Notes under the pieces: generated by a model
Databases searched by the model: none
What the model saw: only the letters and a program-made list of their open reading frames with translations
Told to the model about the DNA's origin: nothing
In this document: positions 1 through 10,560 of the stretch, in pieces
Numbering within the stretch: the stretch's first letter is position 1
Layout of the letters: every line of letters starts with the position of its first letter
Source: Bedellia somnulentella
Taxonomy: Eukaryota; Arthropoda; Insecta; Lepidoptera; Bedelliidae
DNA: 64,000 bases
Direction of reading: 5' to 3'
NCBI GenBank assembly: GCA_963576735.1
Contig: OY755171.1
Span: forward strand, 10,602,001-10,666,000
Position numbers and translations under genes: made by a program

Positions 1-1170
1 ACACTTAAAAATCATATCTACACGCTCATATCGTGAACAATACTAAAGTATGTATTTTGTTATTTATATAACAATATTATTGTATTGAATATTTATAAAT
101 TTAATAAAAACATATACAACACAAACGCATAGCTTTTAGTTCTCTAAACAATGAGGATAGCACAGCAGAAGTTCTTTAGTTTATTTTATAATAATCAACT
201 TTTTAAATCTCACACACTCAACATTCTAGTACTGTTTACATTAGTAAGCTCTAAATATAACAACTAGTCTTTATTAACAACTCACTTCTTATTTTTATGT
301 ACAATTCTATATGAAGCTACAACTCTTTTAAAATAAAATTATTAGTCAATGCAAATAGTTCCAGATTTGTCAACCATTATTTCGGTAAAAATACTTTTAA
401 TTGCAGACTTTGCACTGTAAAATGGTTTTTAATTGGCCTCAGTTTTGAGTAAACGTATAGTATCAAATTATGGTAAGAGTAACTTATTATTAAATCCGAT
501 GTATAATATAAAAAAAACTTGCTAATGGCTAGAGAAAGATAATTTGATTAAAACAAGCAGAGAACAAATAATGCCTTTGTTGCTGCAGATAGATAAAATA
601 TATAAAAAGATGCCTGTAAAGAAAACTATAAAAACCAAATCAAATTAGCATGAACTTCTTAATACTTTTATTAATGGATTTTGTTGGTTACTTAAACTTT
701 AATATACTTTCAAGATAATCCAATCTGATAAAGATCCGTGCTCGTCAATTTTCACATTTTTTTGCAAGAAATTTTAGTTTTTTTAACACACATTTCTTTT
801 AAAGAGGATTGTATGTGTCAGACAATTTCTGTTGTTTTAGCTTAAAACTTAAATTTGTTAATAGAATTAAATAACATGTAGACGCATTACGATTATATAA
901 GTATTTTATAGTCGTATGAGCTCTAGTCTTACATGACAATTTGTTTGATGGTTATTTAACTTAACCACAAACTTAATCAAAAAATATCATTATTTCTTTT
1001 AAATGAACTTATGCGAAACAATCGGAACGTAAAACAGGCAAAAATCTATCGTATTTATCTTTCCCTTCAAATTATATTTCACTAACCATATTACTATCTC
1101 AAAAAACTTAATGGTAAAATAAGGATGTGAAATCAATTTGATTCAAGTGAATGACTATTTTATGAATGAC
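1..1170. other. AT-rich non-coding DNA downstream of sarcoglycan
   Basis: No coding frame, RNA gene or recognisable repeat was seen by eye. The sequence is strongly AT-rich. It lies beyond the 3' end of the sarcoglycan gene. Confidence 0.5.
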
Positions 1171-1336
1171 ATACATATACTCACGGCTATAAATTCCTTA
1201 ACGGGGTAGCCAGAGCTTTGGAATGATAAATTCCTCAGCCACTTTTGGAAGTTGATTGGGGAAAAGATGATAATAATAAACGTTTTTGGTGACGGGTCTC
1301 CAACCACATCGCCCAAAAATCACTTTAAAAGCCATT
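1170..1336 (-). repeat. SINE-1 copy, 5'-truncated
   Basis: First of about 17 copies of the window's commonest short repeat, called SINE-1 here. Full copies are about 240 bp. The 5' end is GTGTAGTGTCGGCTTAGAAT, an internal GGTTGGAGACCC resembles a Pol III B box, and the 3' end is TATAGCCGTGAG followed by ATGT repeats. This copy has the 3' tail (reverse strand, at left) and reaches only the middle of the element. It belongs to a subtype with CTTAACGGGGTAGCC. Confidence 0.8.
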
Positions 1337-1620
1337 TTATAAATGAGGTATGAAGTAATAAAATATTATTACATTTATTAAATATTCAAGCTAAACATAT
1401 ATTTTATCGTTGTCAGTACATATTTCTTATTGTATCACCTACTTACATTACAAGTATTTTCAAGGTACTGTGAGCGCTTTGTAAGCAACTTACAGCATCT
1501 TATACATTCATTGATATGAGAATTCGATTACATCCCATTTAACATACTAACATTGCTATACATTCCACTATTTATTTTAAGTCGTTTGGTTCATTTTAGA
1601 CATTTATTTATATAAATTTA

Positions 1621-1815
1621 TCATCGACAGATAAGGCTGTCGTCCCTCGCTGCGCAGGCACCATGCGGGGGTGCAAGAAATAATTTCCCATTAGCGCATG
1701 CGCACAGCTGATAGATATTTTGGTGATGAGGGTCGTAATTGTGTTGAGCTGAAGATGGTAGTGGTAGGGCAGATTTCAGCTTTGGCATGTATATACTCGA
1801 GGCGTCTAGACGAAT
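1621..1815 (-). CDS. Scgdelta: Sarcoglycan last exon: cysteine-rich C-terminus
   Basis: 195 nt in phase 0 including the TGA stop at 1623-1621. It encodes [13 protein letters not shown], a proline-rich link, and then [20 protein letters not shown] and a final cysteine. This corresponds to the conserved disulphide cluster at the end of gamma/delta sarcoglycans. The acceptor TTTTCAACAG precedes it. In-frame sequence upstream of the acceptor is intronic. Confidence 0.88.
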   Translation of the reverse strand: MRLDASSIYMPKLKSALPLPSSAQHNYDPHHQNIYQLCACANGKLFLAPPHGACAARDDSLICR

Positions 1816-3871
1816 CTGTTGAAAATTATGTTGAGTTAGCAAGTCTTAGTCCTACGTATTCCAAGGACACTTTTGATTATTTAATTTGTTGTTATAGTTA
1901 CATATCGTTTGATTTAGGATTTTTTTGGTGATTAGTTTCGCTGATATACTTTTATAAGGCAAAAATATATTATCTGAAACTCTAGGTATAAAGAGTAATA
2001 CAGTCTTAAACGAAATAAATAATAATTGATATTGAACACACGAGTTATGGTTCGAGGATAAACGCTATGTATTGTTAGCTACTCTCAAAATAGGCAAGAT
2101 AATTTGTAAACATACCAAGTTTATTTTACTGTACATGAATATTCAATAAAATAACTTACCGCCCCAGCTACCGATTTAAGATGGAAGTTCGATAGGCAAG
2201 TTGCACTGATATCACCAGCACGGGATTCCATCACCACGCTATGTGCCGCGTGCATCTCTAGAGATCTTGTCGGTGATTCCAACCTAAAAATATAATTATA
2301 ATCACTCAGACCTTAATAAACTTCTACTCCAGATGATCATCACGAAAAGGATTATGCAGAGTTTTAGAATAAACATTAAAAAGCCTGCAAGTGAGCTAAA
2401 AAACTACTTAAAATAAACAAAGAATAAGTTTACTTGAAAAATGAATTATAAAATATATAAATTTCACTAAAATATATGACACTAACTGTTCCAATTCACT
2501 ATTATGTCATGTGCGAATTTTTCAACACAATATATTGAGTAGTTTAGGCGTGATTGAGTGTTACTTATATAGACCCATCGAAACATCTAAGCTTCCACGT
2601 CAAAATATTCGGTATCACACAACTAAGTTAAATAAACTTGAAACTTTTGACAGCAGATCCTACACGCACATAAATATCTATCCTTACTTCTTATTCAGCC
2701 TGAAAGTTCTACATGATGATTCAACTATATGACTTACATAAGCGGTTTGGCAGGAGGTGCTTTCACGAGTGACGTTTGCGCGGCATTATGAAGTATAGCG
2801 CCAGCCGGACTTGACACCGACAGCGTGTCTGCTCCGAGGGTCACGGAGTTCTGGTCAGCGGCTAACAGCAATGTGCCCCGCGGGTCACGGACCTCGAACC
2901 TGCCCGCATTCACCTCCATTCGGTCGTGTCCTTGGATTTATTCATGTTGAAGTTAATATTAAATAAATAACTAATAATAATAAATATACGGGATATTGCC
3001 GCCTATTTATTGTCAATATACATACTATCAATCAATTTAAATATTGTACGTATAACAATTTTGAATTCATGAATCGGTGCCGTGTCATTTGTATTTCGTA
3101 GAAAGATACTTTGAAGAAAGTAAGTTCTAGTAGTCCTTTACTAGTTGGGATACTAATTTAATATAAAATTATGTTTATTTATTTCCCTAGTTTTTTTTAA
3201 TGAAAAGTCTTTGCATATTCTTTTGTTTCCAAAGTTATAAACTATTTTATCTCAAATATAAGCGTTTCATATACGCTCTAAAATAAATACAAACCCAAAA
3301 ATAATCTGCTCTGTAATAGCCCGTGTGCAGTCCGAGTGGAAACAGTAAAGTTTTTGGAAGTCTCGATAGTTAGCGGCTGCCCCCGACGCGCCTTGATGCT
3401 CGACGCAAACAGGGAATCCAAAACTAATGCTTGACCTAATAGCTGCAATCCTCCGGGAACCACTCGAAGCTGTCCCATCCCATCCTACGAATAATTCCAC
3501 AATTATAAATCAGCAAACATTTAACACAAAGCTATTTCAATTTTATTATGACAATTTATTGCATTCTAAATCTAAAATTTTATGCACTATTCAACAAAAC
3601 CATAAAGAATTTGACTCACTGAATTGAAATCCATAACCTTTAAAACCCACAGCGTTAAAGCCAAGTTTATGATCATCATAAGCATAAGCGCCATCACGAG
3701 TATATAAAGACACTTTTTTCTCCAACCGTAGATTCCAACTTTGAATTGACTGTTATAACTGTTTTTGATCGATTCTGCTTTTGTGTCTCGGCTCGGGTTA
3801 TTGTTCAGGATTGGCTCCGGGGTGGTTTTGTCAGCATAAGGTATTCTGAAACAATCATTTGTATAAAACAT
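1621..3871 (-). CDS. Scgdelta: Delta/gamma-type sarcoglycan, 3' five coding exons
   Basis: Encodes a sarcoglycan, a subunit of the dystrophin-associated glycoprotein complex that stabilises the muscle plasma membrane. Exons read 3845-3620, 3484-3295, 2930-2738, 2283-2160 and 1815-1621; every junction has GT/AG ends and phases agree. The joined product is about 308 residues, close to the 290-300 of known delta/gamma proteins. It shows a short cytoplasmic tail, the hallmark [12 protein letters not shown] before one membrane segment, ILKVM..DGMG after it, an NFT glycosylation sequon, the RDPRGTLL and LESPTRSL blocks, and a C-terminal cysteine cluster (CACANGKLF...C...C). This is a type II topology. 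The start is uncertain: an ATG at 3871 is in frame, but a good acceptor (TTTCAG) ends at 3846, so an upstream exon may supply the N-terminus. AATAAA signals lie just past the stop at 1608-1603 and 1576-1571. Insects usually have one delta/gamma gene; the delta name is by analogy. Confidence 0.88.
2160..2283 (-). CDS. Scgdelta: Sarcoglycan exon: LESPTRSL block
   Basis: 124 nt: one base plus 41 codons. It reads [20 protein letters not shown] and then RAGDISATC...LKSVAGA. The LESPTRSL string is the best-conserved stretch of delta/gamma sarcoglycans, and the later cysteine is also conserved. The acceptor is TTTTTAG and the donor is GTAAGT. The exon has few stop-free neighbours, so it is easily missed by single-frame searches. 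Confidence 0.87.
2738..2930 (-). CDS. Scgdelta: Sarcoglycan exon: central extracellular part
   Basis: 193 nt (2 + 63 codons + 2). It encodes [18 protein letters not shown] and then LGADTLSV, matching the family's FEV..GKLLFSAD..EVVVGAE region. The donor GTAAGT from 2737 is strong. The acceptor AAG at 2932 is less typical but gives the right phase. It ends with AT, completed to ATG by the next exon. Confidence 0.85.
3295..3484 (-). CDS. Scgdelta: Sarcoglycan exon: juxtamembrane extracellular part
   Basis: 190 nt starting in phase 0 with DGMGQLRVV, the family's conserved sequence just outside the membrane. It continues through KNFTV, a predicted N-glycosylation site. The acceptor is TTCGTAG. 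The chosen donor GTTTGT at 3294 is weak, but it is the one that keeps phase with the next exon (leaving one base, completed by GA). The following intron is 364 bp. Confidence 0.82.
3620..3845 (-). CDS. Scgdelta: Sarcoglycan exon: cytoplasmic tail and membrane segment
   Basis: 226 nt: one base of a split codon plus 75 codons. It encodes a polar tail, then [12 protein letters not shown] and a hydrophobic stretch ending [11 protein letters not shown]. The acceptor is TGTTTCAG before 3845 and the donor is GTGAGT from 3619. The next intron is 135 bp. If the acceptor is not used, translation could begin at the ATG at 3871, adding nine residues. Confidence 0.88.
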
Positions 3872-4326
3872 TGTCTCGAGTCATTTCAATCTTGCACAAT
3901 GATCTGTCGAAGTCTTTTAACTTTCTTTTGAAATGGAAACGAGTTTTTTGTGATGTATAACATCGTATTTTCTGAAACAGATATATTATTGTAATAGTGG
4001 ATACTCTGAAAAAGAATAGTTGAACTGAGTCGCTAACGTAAACGTAGATTGCTGTAGTAGGTATTCCACAAATCACGTAGAATGGGAACCTCAGAGAGAT
4101 TCTTTGACGTAGTGAAATTTGTCTCGGCAGTGTGTAGAGCTCGCCGCACGCTGTTTCAAACACATTTCACTTGCATAAATCATAACTTTATTTCCTTTCA
4201 TCCGCGGACCCCTCATCTTGAGAACAGAACTAGCAAAGTTGGAAAAATATTATAAAAAGCTTTAGTTTTTTAACCAAGCCAATTTTGTTGTATTTTATTA
4301 AAATAGTTATAGTTCTTTTTAAAGTT
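3872..4326. other. Upstream flank of the visible sarcoglycan exons
   Basis: No convincing exon is seen. A moderately GC-rich patch at about 4070-4230 on the minus strand has several ATGs and short open stretches, but no resemblance to sarcoglycan N-termini. It could be 5' UTR or promoter; this is a guess from position only. Confidence 0.3.
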
Positions 4327-4375
4327 TTTTGTTCATGAAAACCTCATGTGGGGATTATTACTATTATTATACAGT
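4327..4375. repeat. Fragment of the GAAAACCTCAT repeat family
   Basis: About 45 bp matching 9546-9585 almost exactly (TTTTTGTTCATGAAAACC, then TCATGTGGGGATTATTACTA), and related to 57930-57964. These three places carry one end of a family of small elements with self-complementary arms. Here only that end remains. Confidence 0.6.
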
Positions 4376-4723
4376 TATAGTTCTTGTAGCTACGTTATTT
4401 ATGTCAATCACTTATATTTTTTCACTATGATTTGTTGAAGTGAAAAGCGGCTTTTAATATGTTTGGAAATTGTGTGTAAAAAACACAGTGATAATTTATC
4501 CGGAGTATAGCAAGGATTGCAGACGTACTAATTCTTATAGACATCGCGTGACCTCCAAGAATCCAATGAACTTATGAGCTGTTACTAGTGTAGCTAGCTT
4601 TTTCACTATGCTTTCATGACACCTATATGTACATTACACACATGTTTCAGAGCGCGAAGTCCGTATTATGAGATACAATGTTTCAAGAGCAAACTCATTG
4701 TAGATTTGTTTCCGACGCGAGGC

Positions 4724-5515
4724 CACATAAATCTATATATATTAAAAGCCAAACTGACTGACTGTTTTTTTTTACTTTTTAGATTTTAGAGGTTTGGAAA
4801 TTGTTGTATAGATTTACTTACTTTATTTTTTAATTATCTGTTTGAATAAATTATCCGCTAAAGGATTAAAATAGGGGGGTAAGGTTTGTATGAAAATTTG
4901 CCCATTTCTTTGCCTAGTTACTTGAAACATAACATAGCATAAACGTTTACGCCGAATATCCCCGAAGGGGTTGGTAGAGGTACTAATACTTCTGAAAATC
5001 ACGTGACTTTGTCACCTGGTATTCAGAGTACCCACGTTTTGCATGGACAGTGTACTCACGTCATAGGGGGTGGGCCTATTGCCGTTTTGTACGAATACAC
5101 TGTCACATGACTAAGTACTACTCAGCCATGTGGGTTTCCTCACGATGTTTTCCCTCACGGTAAACATGATAAATTAACCACACATATGTCTTTAAAAAAG
5201 ACAAATTGGTGTAGGCCCGACCCGGGATTTGAACAATAGTCGCTTGCAACTTTTATGATATTAATGAGCACTTTCAGTAATTCATGTCCTAAACGGGTAT
5301 AATGTGGGTTTGACCTAAACTATAAAAAAATGTATGTTTGTTTCGGATTTAAATTTGAAATAAACCATGGATGCCAGAAGAACAAATTTCTTTTCAAAAG
5401 GGGTGAAACGGGAAGTATATTTTTTTAAAAATTAGATGCTTGGTAGTTAAGCTCACCTGAACTACAAAAACTAGGTCTTACGTCACGCAGACAAAGTTGC
5501 CCAAGTTAGTCATAA
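4724..5515 (+). mobile_element. Degraded Helitron-like element, split by a SINE
   Basis: The left edge TCTATATATATTAAAAGCC resembles a common lepidopteran Helitron 5' terminus (TC start). The right edge, CACGCAGACAAAGTTGCCC then GTTAGT, resembles the matching 3' terminus (usually ending in CTAG). The two halves are separated by the tRNA-derived SINE at 4925-5255. There is no Rep/helicase coding, so it would be non-autonomous. The call rests on remembered terminus shapes. Confidence 0.45.
4925..5255 (-). repeat. tRNA-derived SINE-2, 5'-truncated
   Basis: Matches the full copy at 58363-58728 over most of its length, in reverse: tail CATAACATAGCATAAACG, body with CACGTTTTGCATGGACAG and CCATGTGGGTTTCCTCACG, then the B-box part GGATTTGAACA. 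The tRNA-like head stops soon after the B box, so this copy lacks the A box. Confidence 0.8.
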
Positions 5516-8160
5516 AAAATATAGTTAATTTTAAGCTACCTTTGTACCTCTTATGAAGATGATAATTTGAGTTAAGTTTTTTGATTGGCACATAAAATAG
5601 TTTGTAGTTTTTTTATATTACATTTTTGAAAAGTAGTAAAAAATAAATTGAAAGGGCGTAATATTAAAATGTCATTTTGTATGTTTATCTCGGGAGCAAA
5701 TTTGCAGTGGCAAACCAGCTTCCTCAGTAGTAACGGTGTTGCGAGGTAAAACTGCAAATGATTGCACTCACAACATTCACCGAGCCATTTTATTTGCTTT
5801 CCCGCTTAAATTTGCATGTTAATTTGGGAACACCTTTTTTAAACATGAAATATTTTATTTTTCTGATAAATTACTGCATCGTTATAATTCTTATTTTTAT
5901 TCTCTGTGTAAGTACGAGTTGTATACAACTCTTTTTTTAAAATTATTTCTTGTTTTCTGATAAAATTACATGCCGGTAAATATGAATGATAAATTAATTG
6001 GTTGTTTGATCTATTTAAGATAGTTTCGTATTTTCTTATTTGGTGTACAAACAATATCCAAAGTTTTCTATGGTAATGGCAAAGTGGCCACACATACATA
6101 AACTTTGATACTTTTTTAATAAAAAATCGCAAACGAGCTTAAATTTTGCACCTAATTATTTATTTACGCATTTAAAATGAATTTAACGAATAAAAAAATC
6201 ATTCCGCATCCTACGATGTATTTAAGTTTAGTAATTCATGAAAATAAATGAAATCAAATAAACAAATGAATATTAGCTTAAAAACTCAATGAGTAATTAA
6301 ATTTTAACGTAAAACGAAGATCCAAAAAAAAATATTTTAAGTTATAAGAAGATAAAAACTTGTCCAGCAATGATATAAATGTAAAAAGTCGTCAATATTG
6401 AAGAGGTTTTCTTGTTGGAATCCGCAGTGTCCAGCGTAGACGAGTAAGGGTCATAAATTTACAAGGATTTCAGTCCAACGCGAGCATTGCACACTGAAAA
6501 ATTCTGCAGCATGCGTCCTTACCGCAGGATGTAAAAGGGATATAATATATCCAGCAAGCTTGAATTTTACGTGGTGCTCTTTCGAAGTAACATATCTTCA
6601 CATTTATCAAGTTTTTGTAAATATTTGAACTGTATTTTTAAATTTGAACCTCGCCGTAGAAAAGCCATATAATTTTAAGGCTTTTACTGAATGCTTTCTA
6701 GATGGCAAATATTATTCAAATTAAAGTGTGTTTTGGTTGCACCAGTACTTTTTCAAAGACGAAGTTATAGATCCATATAGATATCATGAGGCGTGTGAAA
6801 GCAAGTATGTCACTTGAGAAGACAAGTATGTTTCTAACTTCTCACATGACACTCGCTATCACGCGCCTTATTTTACAGGGGCTGCACAAAAACCTGCCTT
6901 CATTATTTTCTTTGATGAAATAATGTTGTTCATTTGTAACATAGGGTAATTATTAATCCTTTTTACTATGTTATCCACGAAAGTGATTTTACAAGTTGTG
7001 AGTTTGTTTAGTTCAGCAATAAGAAGGTAAATAACATAATTAGGTGACTTGACTATTGGTTTCATGAGATTTCAGTCCAAGTCTAATAATCAAAGTGAAT
7101 ATAATCTACTGATAGTACAAAAATAAGAAAAACAAACCAGTTCACTTTTAAATATAAATTCCAATTGGCATTAAATACCTAAATTAATAATAATTGCATA
7201 TTTTTCCTTGAGTGAACGAACCCATGAATTTCAGGCATCGGATGGCCGAAGCAAAAACGAATTGAAATAAAAAATAAAATGTTTAAGTGGAATATGGGCC
7301 GGGCTTTGCGGTTTTTATCTCAGGGACCAGTCTCCCAACACGTTTGGGAGGTTTAGTGGCATTAGGAACCAATTACATTGATAATGTTGTTGGAACACCG
7401 AACGAGGCGGTATGTCCGAGGGAGTGATTGAATTTATATGTTCTTTATATTCGCTTTATGCTTTTTATATACGCTGACTCAGAAATGCTGTTAATACTTG
7501 TCTTGTTTTGTTTAACTTTGAGTACTTAATACTTAATACTCTTATAGTATTTAAAAATAAAAATGTAAGGATTCTTATTGAAATGAAATTAATTTTATGA
7601 AACTGACTTGATTTGATGCGTGATTCATTTCTGTACAATTTTACGTCGAGTAATATTTTTTTTTGTTGTACACCAAAACCACTAGCAGGATTTTAAATGA
7701 TTTTAATAACATAACCGATTAATAAAATGCATAAGTTTTTTTTGATATCATTTATTAAAAATGTACAAACGTTCGTCCATGGTTTTCCAAGTCGTAAACT
7801 GAGCCAATTTCGGGTACTTCTATGAACGTTTTTAACAATATCATAAAAAAAGTAAATGTCAGCAAATGATAATATCAACAAATTATACTTATTTATAAAC
7901 TCACGCCATCAAAATTCACTACACCACCACCAAAATAAATTATATATTTTTAATTATTGTAAACAATTTTTACAGATATGTCATAATGTAGCATTTGTTT
8001 TAAAATCCCTCAGGTTTCCTCATAAAAAGATCACGTTTGTAATGAAGCATATTAATCATCCCTATCAGCCCGGAGAGACGTCTTCCTTAAGTTACCCCAC
8101 GTTTCCTTGTAAAACTTTTATTCTTTTTATGCGAAAATGCGACTGGCTTTAATACGATAT
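5516..8160. other. Non-coding DNA with a hairpin and a small GC-rich block
   Basis: No gene is recognised. Three things stand out by eye: a less AT-rich patch at about 6415-6540, an imperfect inverted repeat at 6789-6869 (listed separately), and a patch at 7295-7440 containing the short palindrome CTCCCAACACGTTTGGGAG. The short open frames here look random. Confidence 0.4.
6789..6869. repeat. Imperfect 33-bp inverted repeat (hairpin)
   Basis: The arm at 6789-6821 (AGGCGTGTGAAAGCAAG..., ending GAGAAG) pairs with 6838-6869 (CTTCTCACATGACACTCGC..., ending GCGCCT) at roughly 27 of 33 positions, around a 16-nt loop. It could be a worn MITE or a small-RNA precursor; nothing here decides which. Confidence 0.5.
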
Positions 8161-8402
8161 CGCATACTTACATATACTCAAACCATCAGTAGCCATTGGG
8201 GTGGGCAGAGAGTAAGCAGTTGATCGCCACTTTGTACGATCTTGGCAAGAAAAAAATATTAATAAATGTAAATGAAGCTCATGCCTTCATTTGCATTTAT
8301 CAATCTTTTCATCAACCTCTACTGACATTACTATGCACATTGACTCTTTAACCATATTTTTTTCACCCATCTTCTCTATTTGCCCAAATCATCTAACCAC
8401 AT
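8161..8402 (-). mobile_element. LINE-A 3' fragment, decayed
   Basis: Reverse-strand remnant of the 3' end of the RTE-like LINE-A (best copy 15495-17054): CCATTGGGGTGGGCAGAG, GATCGCCACTTTGTACGAT, and later the region of the FGHIERM codons (CTATTTGCCCAAATCAT). A short extra segment with a palindromic core (AAATGAAGCTCATGCCTTCATTT) sits inside. It abuts a SINE-1 copy. Confidence 0.7.
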
Positions 8403-8408
8403 TTTTTC

Positions 8409-8649
8409 ACATATATCCTCATGGCCAAAAATCCTAAAACGGGATAGCCAGAACTTCAGAGCTAGATACTCCTTAGCCACATTTGGAAGTTGTTCATGAA
8501 AAATATGGTAGAAATAAAGTTTCGTTGGTGATGGGTCTCCAACCGCGTCGCCCAAAAACCACTTTAAAAAGCCCCGTACCCTTAATCGCCTCTTACGACA
8601 CCCGTGGGTAGAAAGGCGTAGTGACATTCTAAGCCGGCACTACATGGCA
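8409..8649 (-). repeat. SINE-1 copy, near full length
   Basis: Reverse-strand copy with a degraded 3' tail and an intact 5' end (AAGCCGGCACTACATGGC at right). It has the GGTCTCCAACC box region. It directly follows a decayed LINE-A fragment. Confidence 0.8.
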
Positions 8650-9165
8650 ACACACCACCACATTTTTTTGTGAAAATAATACTAGATCAATGCGTTTAAG
8701 TAGGACGATACGAGCTGTTAACTTTTGTGTACTAATTGAGCGTTTCAGTGCGCTTGCTGGCGGGGAGCGGGCCGGCCGCGCATTCGTTAGCAATATTCCA
8801 CTAACGAACCAAATTAATGCCTATTAACGTGAATAACGCTGCACTTTACTCCGACCAATGTTACGCTCACATTTTCAATGACACAATAATAAACATTAAT
8901 TCTAGCATATATTCTGACATTTATTTAATTCTTTTGTGTTTGGGATTAGAGAAACAAAATTTTCTATGAAGTATCGCAATGAGTTTTTCTTTGTTTTTTT
9001 TATATTGAAATGAATTTGGTTGTCGTATTTTTAATAATAAGTTTATAAAATAGATTGAGAAAAAATAGTTGAAGGTCAATCTTTTCTATGCCTGTCTTTT
9101 CCTCTGTATCAAAAGATCAAAAAGATTTTTAACGTATCATTTGATGGCAATACAAGTATGATAAA
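8650..9165. other. Non-coding DNA with a GC-rich island
   Basis: A compact GC-rich stretch at about 8740-8800 (TGGCGGGGAGCGGGCCGGCC) in AT-rich surroundings. No coding potential was recognised. Confidence 0.4.
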
Positions 9166-9167
9166 TA

Positions 9168-9482
9168 TATAACATAACATAAACGTTCACGCCGAATATC
9201 CTCGAAGGGGTTAGCAGAGGACCCACGTTTTGCATGGTCAGTGTACTCACGTTTTAGGGGGCAGGCCTACGGCCGTTTTGTACGAATACACTGTCACATA
9301 ACTAAGTACAACTCAGCCATGTGGGTTTCTTCACGATGTTTTCCCTCACCGTTAACAACCATGATAAATTAACCACATATATGTCTTTTTAGAAAAGACA
9401 AATTGGTGTAGGCCCGACCCAGGATTTGAACACTAATCGCTTGCACGTTAACCGGTGTTCTACCCATTGACCTATCACGTCG
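9168..9482 (-). repeat. tRNA-derived SINE-2, nearly complete
   Basis: Reverse-strand copy with the tail (ATAACATAACATAAACG) at left and the tRNA-like head at right. On the minus strand the A-box-like TAGGTCAATGGGTAGAAC and B-box-like GTTCAAATCC are visible. It lacks the internal segment with the CACGTGACTTTGTCACC hairpin that the 58-kb copy has. Confidence 0.82.
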
Positions 9483-9535
9483 TCGTTATAAATAAATGTA
9501 CCTCTAATTAATGCAAAGAAATAGGAATCATGTTT

Positions 9536-9671
9536 TTGAAATCTTTTTGTTCATGAAAACCTCATGTGGGGATTATTACTAATAAATAAAGAATATATAA
9601 AGGAAAGAAAATTTTTTTTTCTGTCCAGCCTGTGTCGAAATTTTTCTTTCCTTTATTTATTCTTTATTTAT
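9536..9671. repeat. 136-bp palindromic element with 14-bp target duplication
   Basis: Flanked by the direct repeat TAGGAATCATGTTT at 9522-9535 and 9672-9685. It starts with the GAAAACCTCAT motif and then has two long arms in inverted orientation (9580-9614 and 9638-9673) rich in AATAAATAAAG/AGGAAAG. The long target duplication suggests LINE-driven retroposition. The 57981-58214 copy has a tRNA-like body between similar arms, so this looks like an internally deleted relative. Confidence 0.7.
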
Positions 9672-9685
9672 TAGGAATCATGTTT

Positions 9686-10040
9686 GTAATATGTTTGTAA
9701 TAATTATAACCAAAATATTAGTTATGATCACTCTTATACTAAAAAAACGCAAGCCACGAATTGATAATAAAATGACAAGCAACTCTTCACATTGCAAAGC
9801 ATAAAAGATCATTTTGTTACCAAAAACGTATCACTTGTGTCAAACCGGGAAACTGTATAAGCTCACGAGAGAGGCCATAAATTAACTTTCAATTTTCTTA
9901 TGACTTATCGGGACACCGCGCCTCGACTCGTGTCTCTCATTTTCTCAAATTAGTATTCGGGGTCTCTAAATCATAGAGCTTTGTTAAGAAACCTGCCTAA
10001 GTATTGTGTTTGATTTGCTTAAAATTAACTTTGTAAACAG
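9686..10040. other. AT-rich non-coding DNA
   Basis: Nothing was recognised beyond a moderately GC-rich patch at about 9860-9935. Confidence 0.4.
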
Positions 10041-10205
10041 GCTTCCGAAGTATGAAGAATAAAAGAGCATGTGTAAAAAGATTAATGGATGTAAACGAAG
10101 CTAGAGAGGTTTGCCAGGATAGTACAAAGTGGCGATCAATAGTCTCTGCCTACCCGAATCGGAAATAATGGCGTGAGTATATGTATGTATATTTATGTAT
10201 GTTAC
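10041..10205 (+). mobile_element. LINE-A 3' fragment, plus strand
   Basis: Encodes in one frame the last residues of the LINE-A protein (KNKRACVKRLMDVNEARE, then VCQDSTKWRSIVSAYPNR) and runs into the tail GGCGTGAGTATATGTATGTA. It is heavily 5'-truncated. About 40 codons are intact. Confidence 0.82.
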
Positions 10206-10375
10206 TTTGTACCAGTGTACGGTTAAATAGTTACATTAGTAACATGCGAAGGCAGCTTTTTAAAATTCTATTCCTGTATTTTTGATGCAGGTTTAGGATC
10301 ATAGCGTACTTATGTATGTACGCTAAATTCAAATTATGTAACTCTTTTATGAGGGACAGAATATAATACAACAAA

Positions 10376-10560
10376 TAACTCTGTATGATAATGGCACAAA
10401 GAAGTCTGATGACTTCTTCTAGAGGTGATCCTCTACAGACAATATCTTCCTAATAATTAGAAGTACAATCGGCGGTCTTACTACTTAAGGTCGTCTCTTC
10501 CAGGAACCTTTGCGTGGTACGAGTAAGGTCAGAATATAATTAGTAACGATAGATGTGCAA
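10376..10560 (-). mobile_element. LINE-C-type 3' UTR remnant
   Basis: GGCGGTCTTACTACTTAAGG followed by TCGTCTCTTCCAGGAACC, at about 10470-10511, is the reverse complement, with a few changes, of the hairpin-like 3' UTR motif of LINE-C at 44131-44172. The rest is too worn to bound precisely. Confidence 0.55.

Noticed and set aside
3855..4163. 102-codon frame upstream of the sarcoglycan exons as its first exon
   Set aside because: It is in no frame that joins to the 3845 exon with a donor site I can see, and has no resemblance to sarcoglycan N-termini.
8376..8627. 83-codon minus-strand frame
   Set aside because: It lies almost entirely inside a SINE-1 copy; SINEs do not code.
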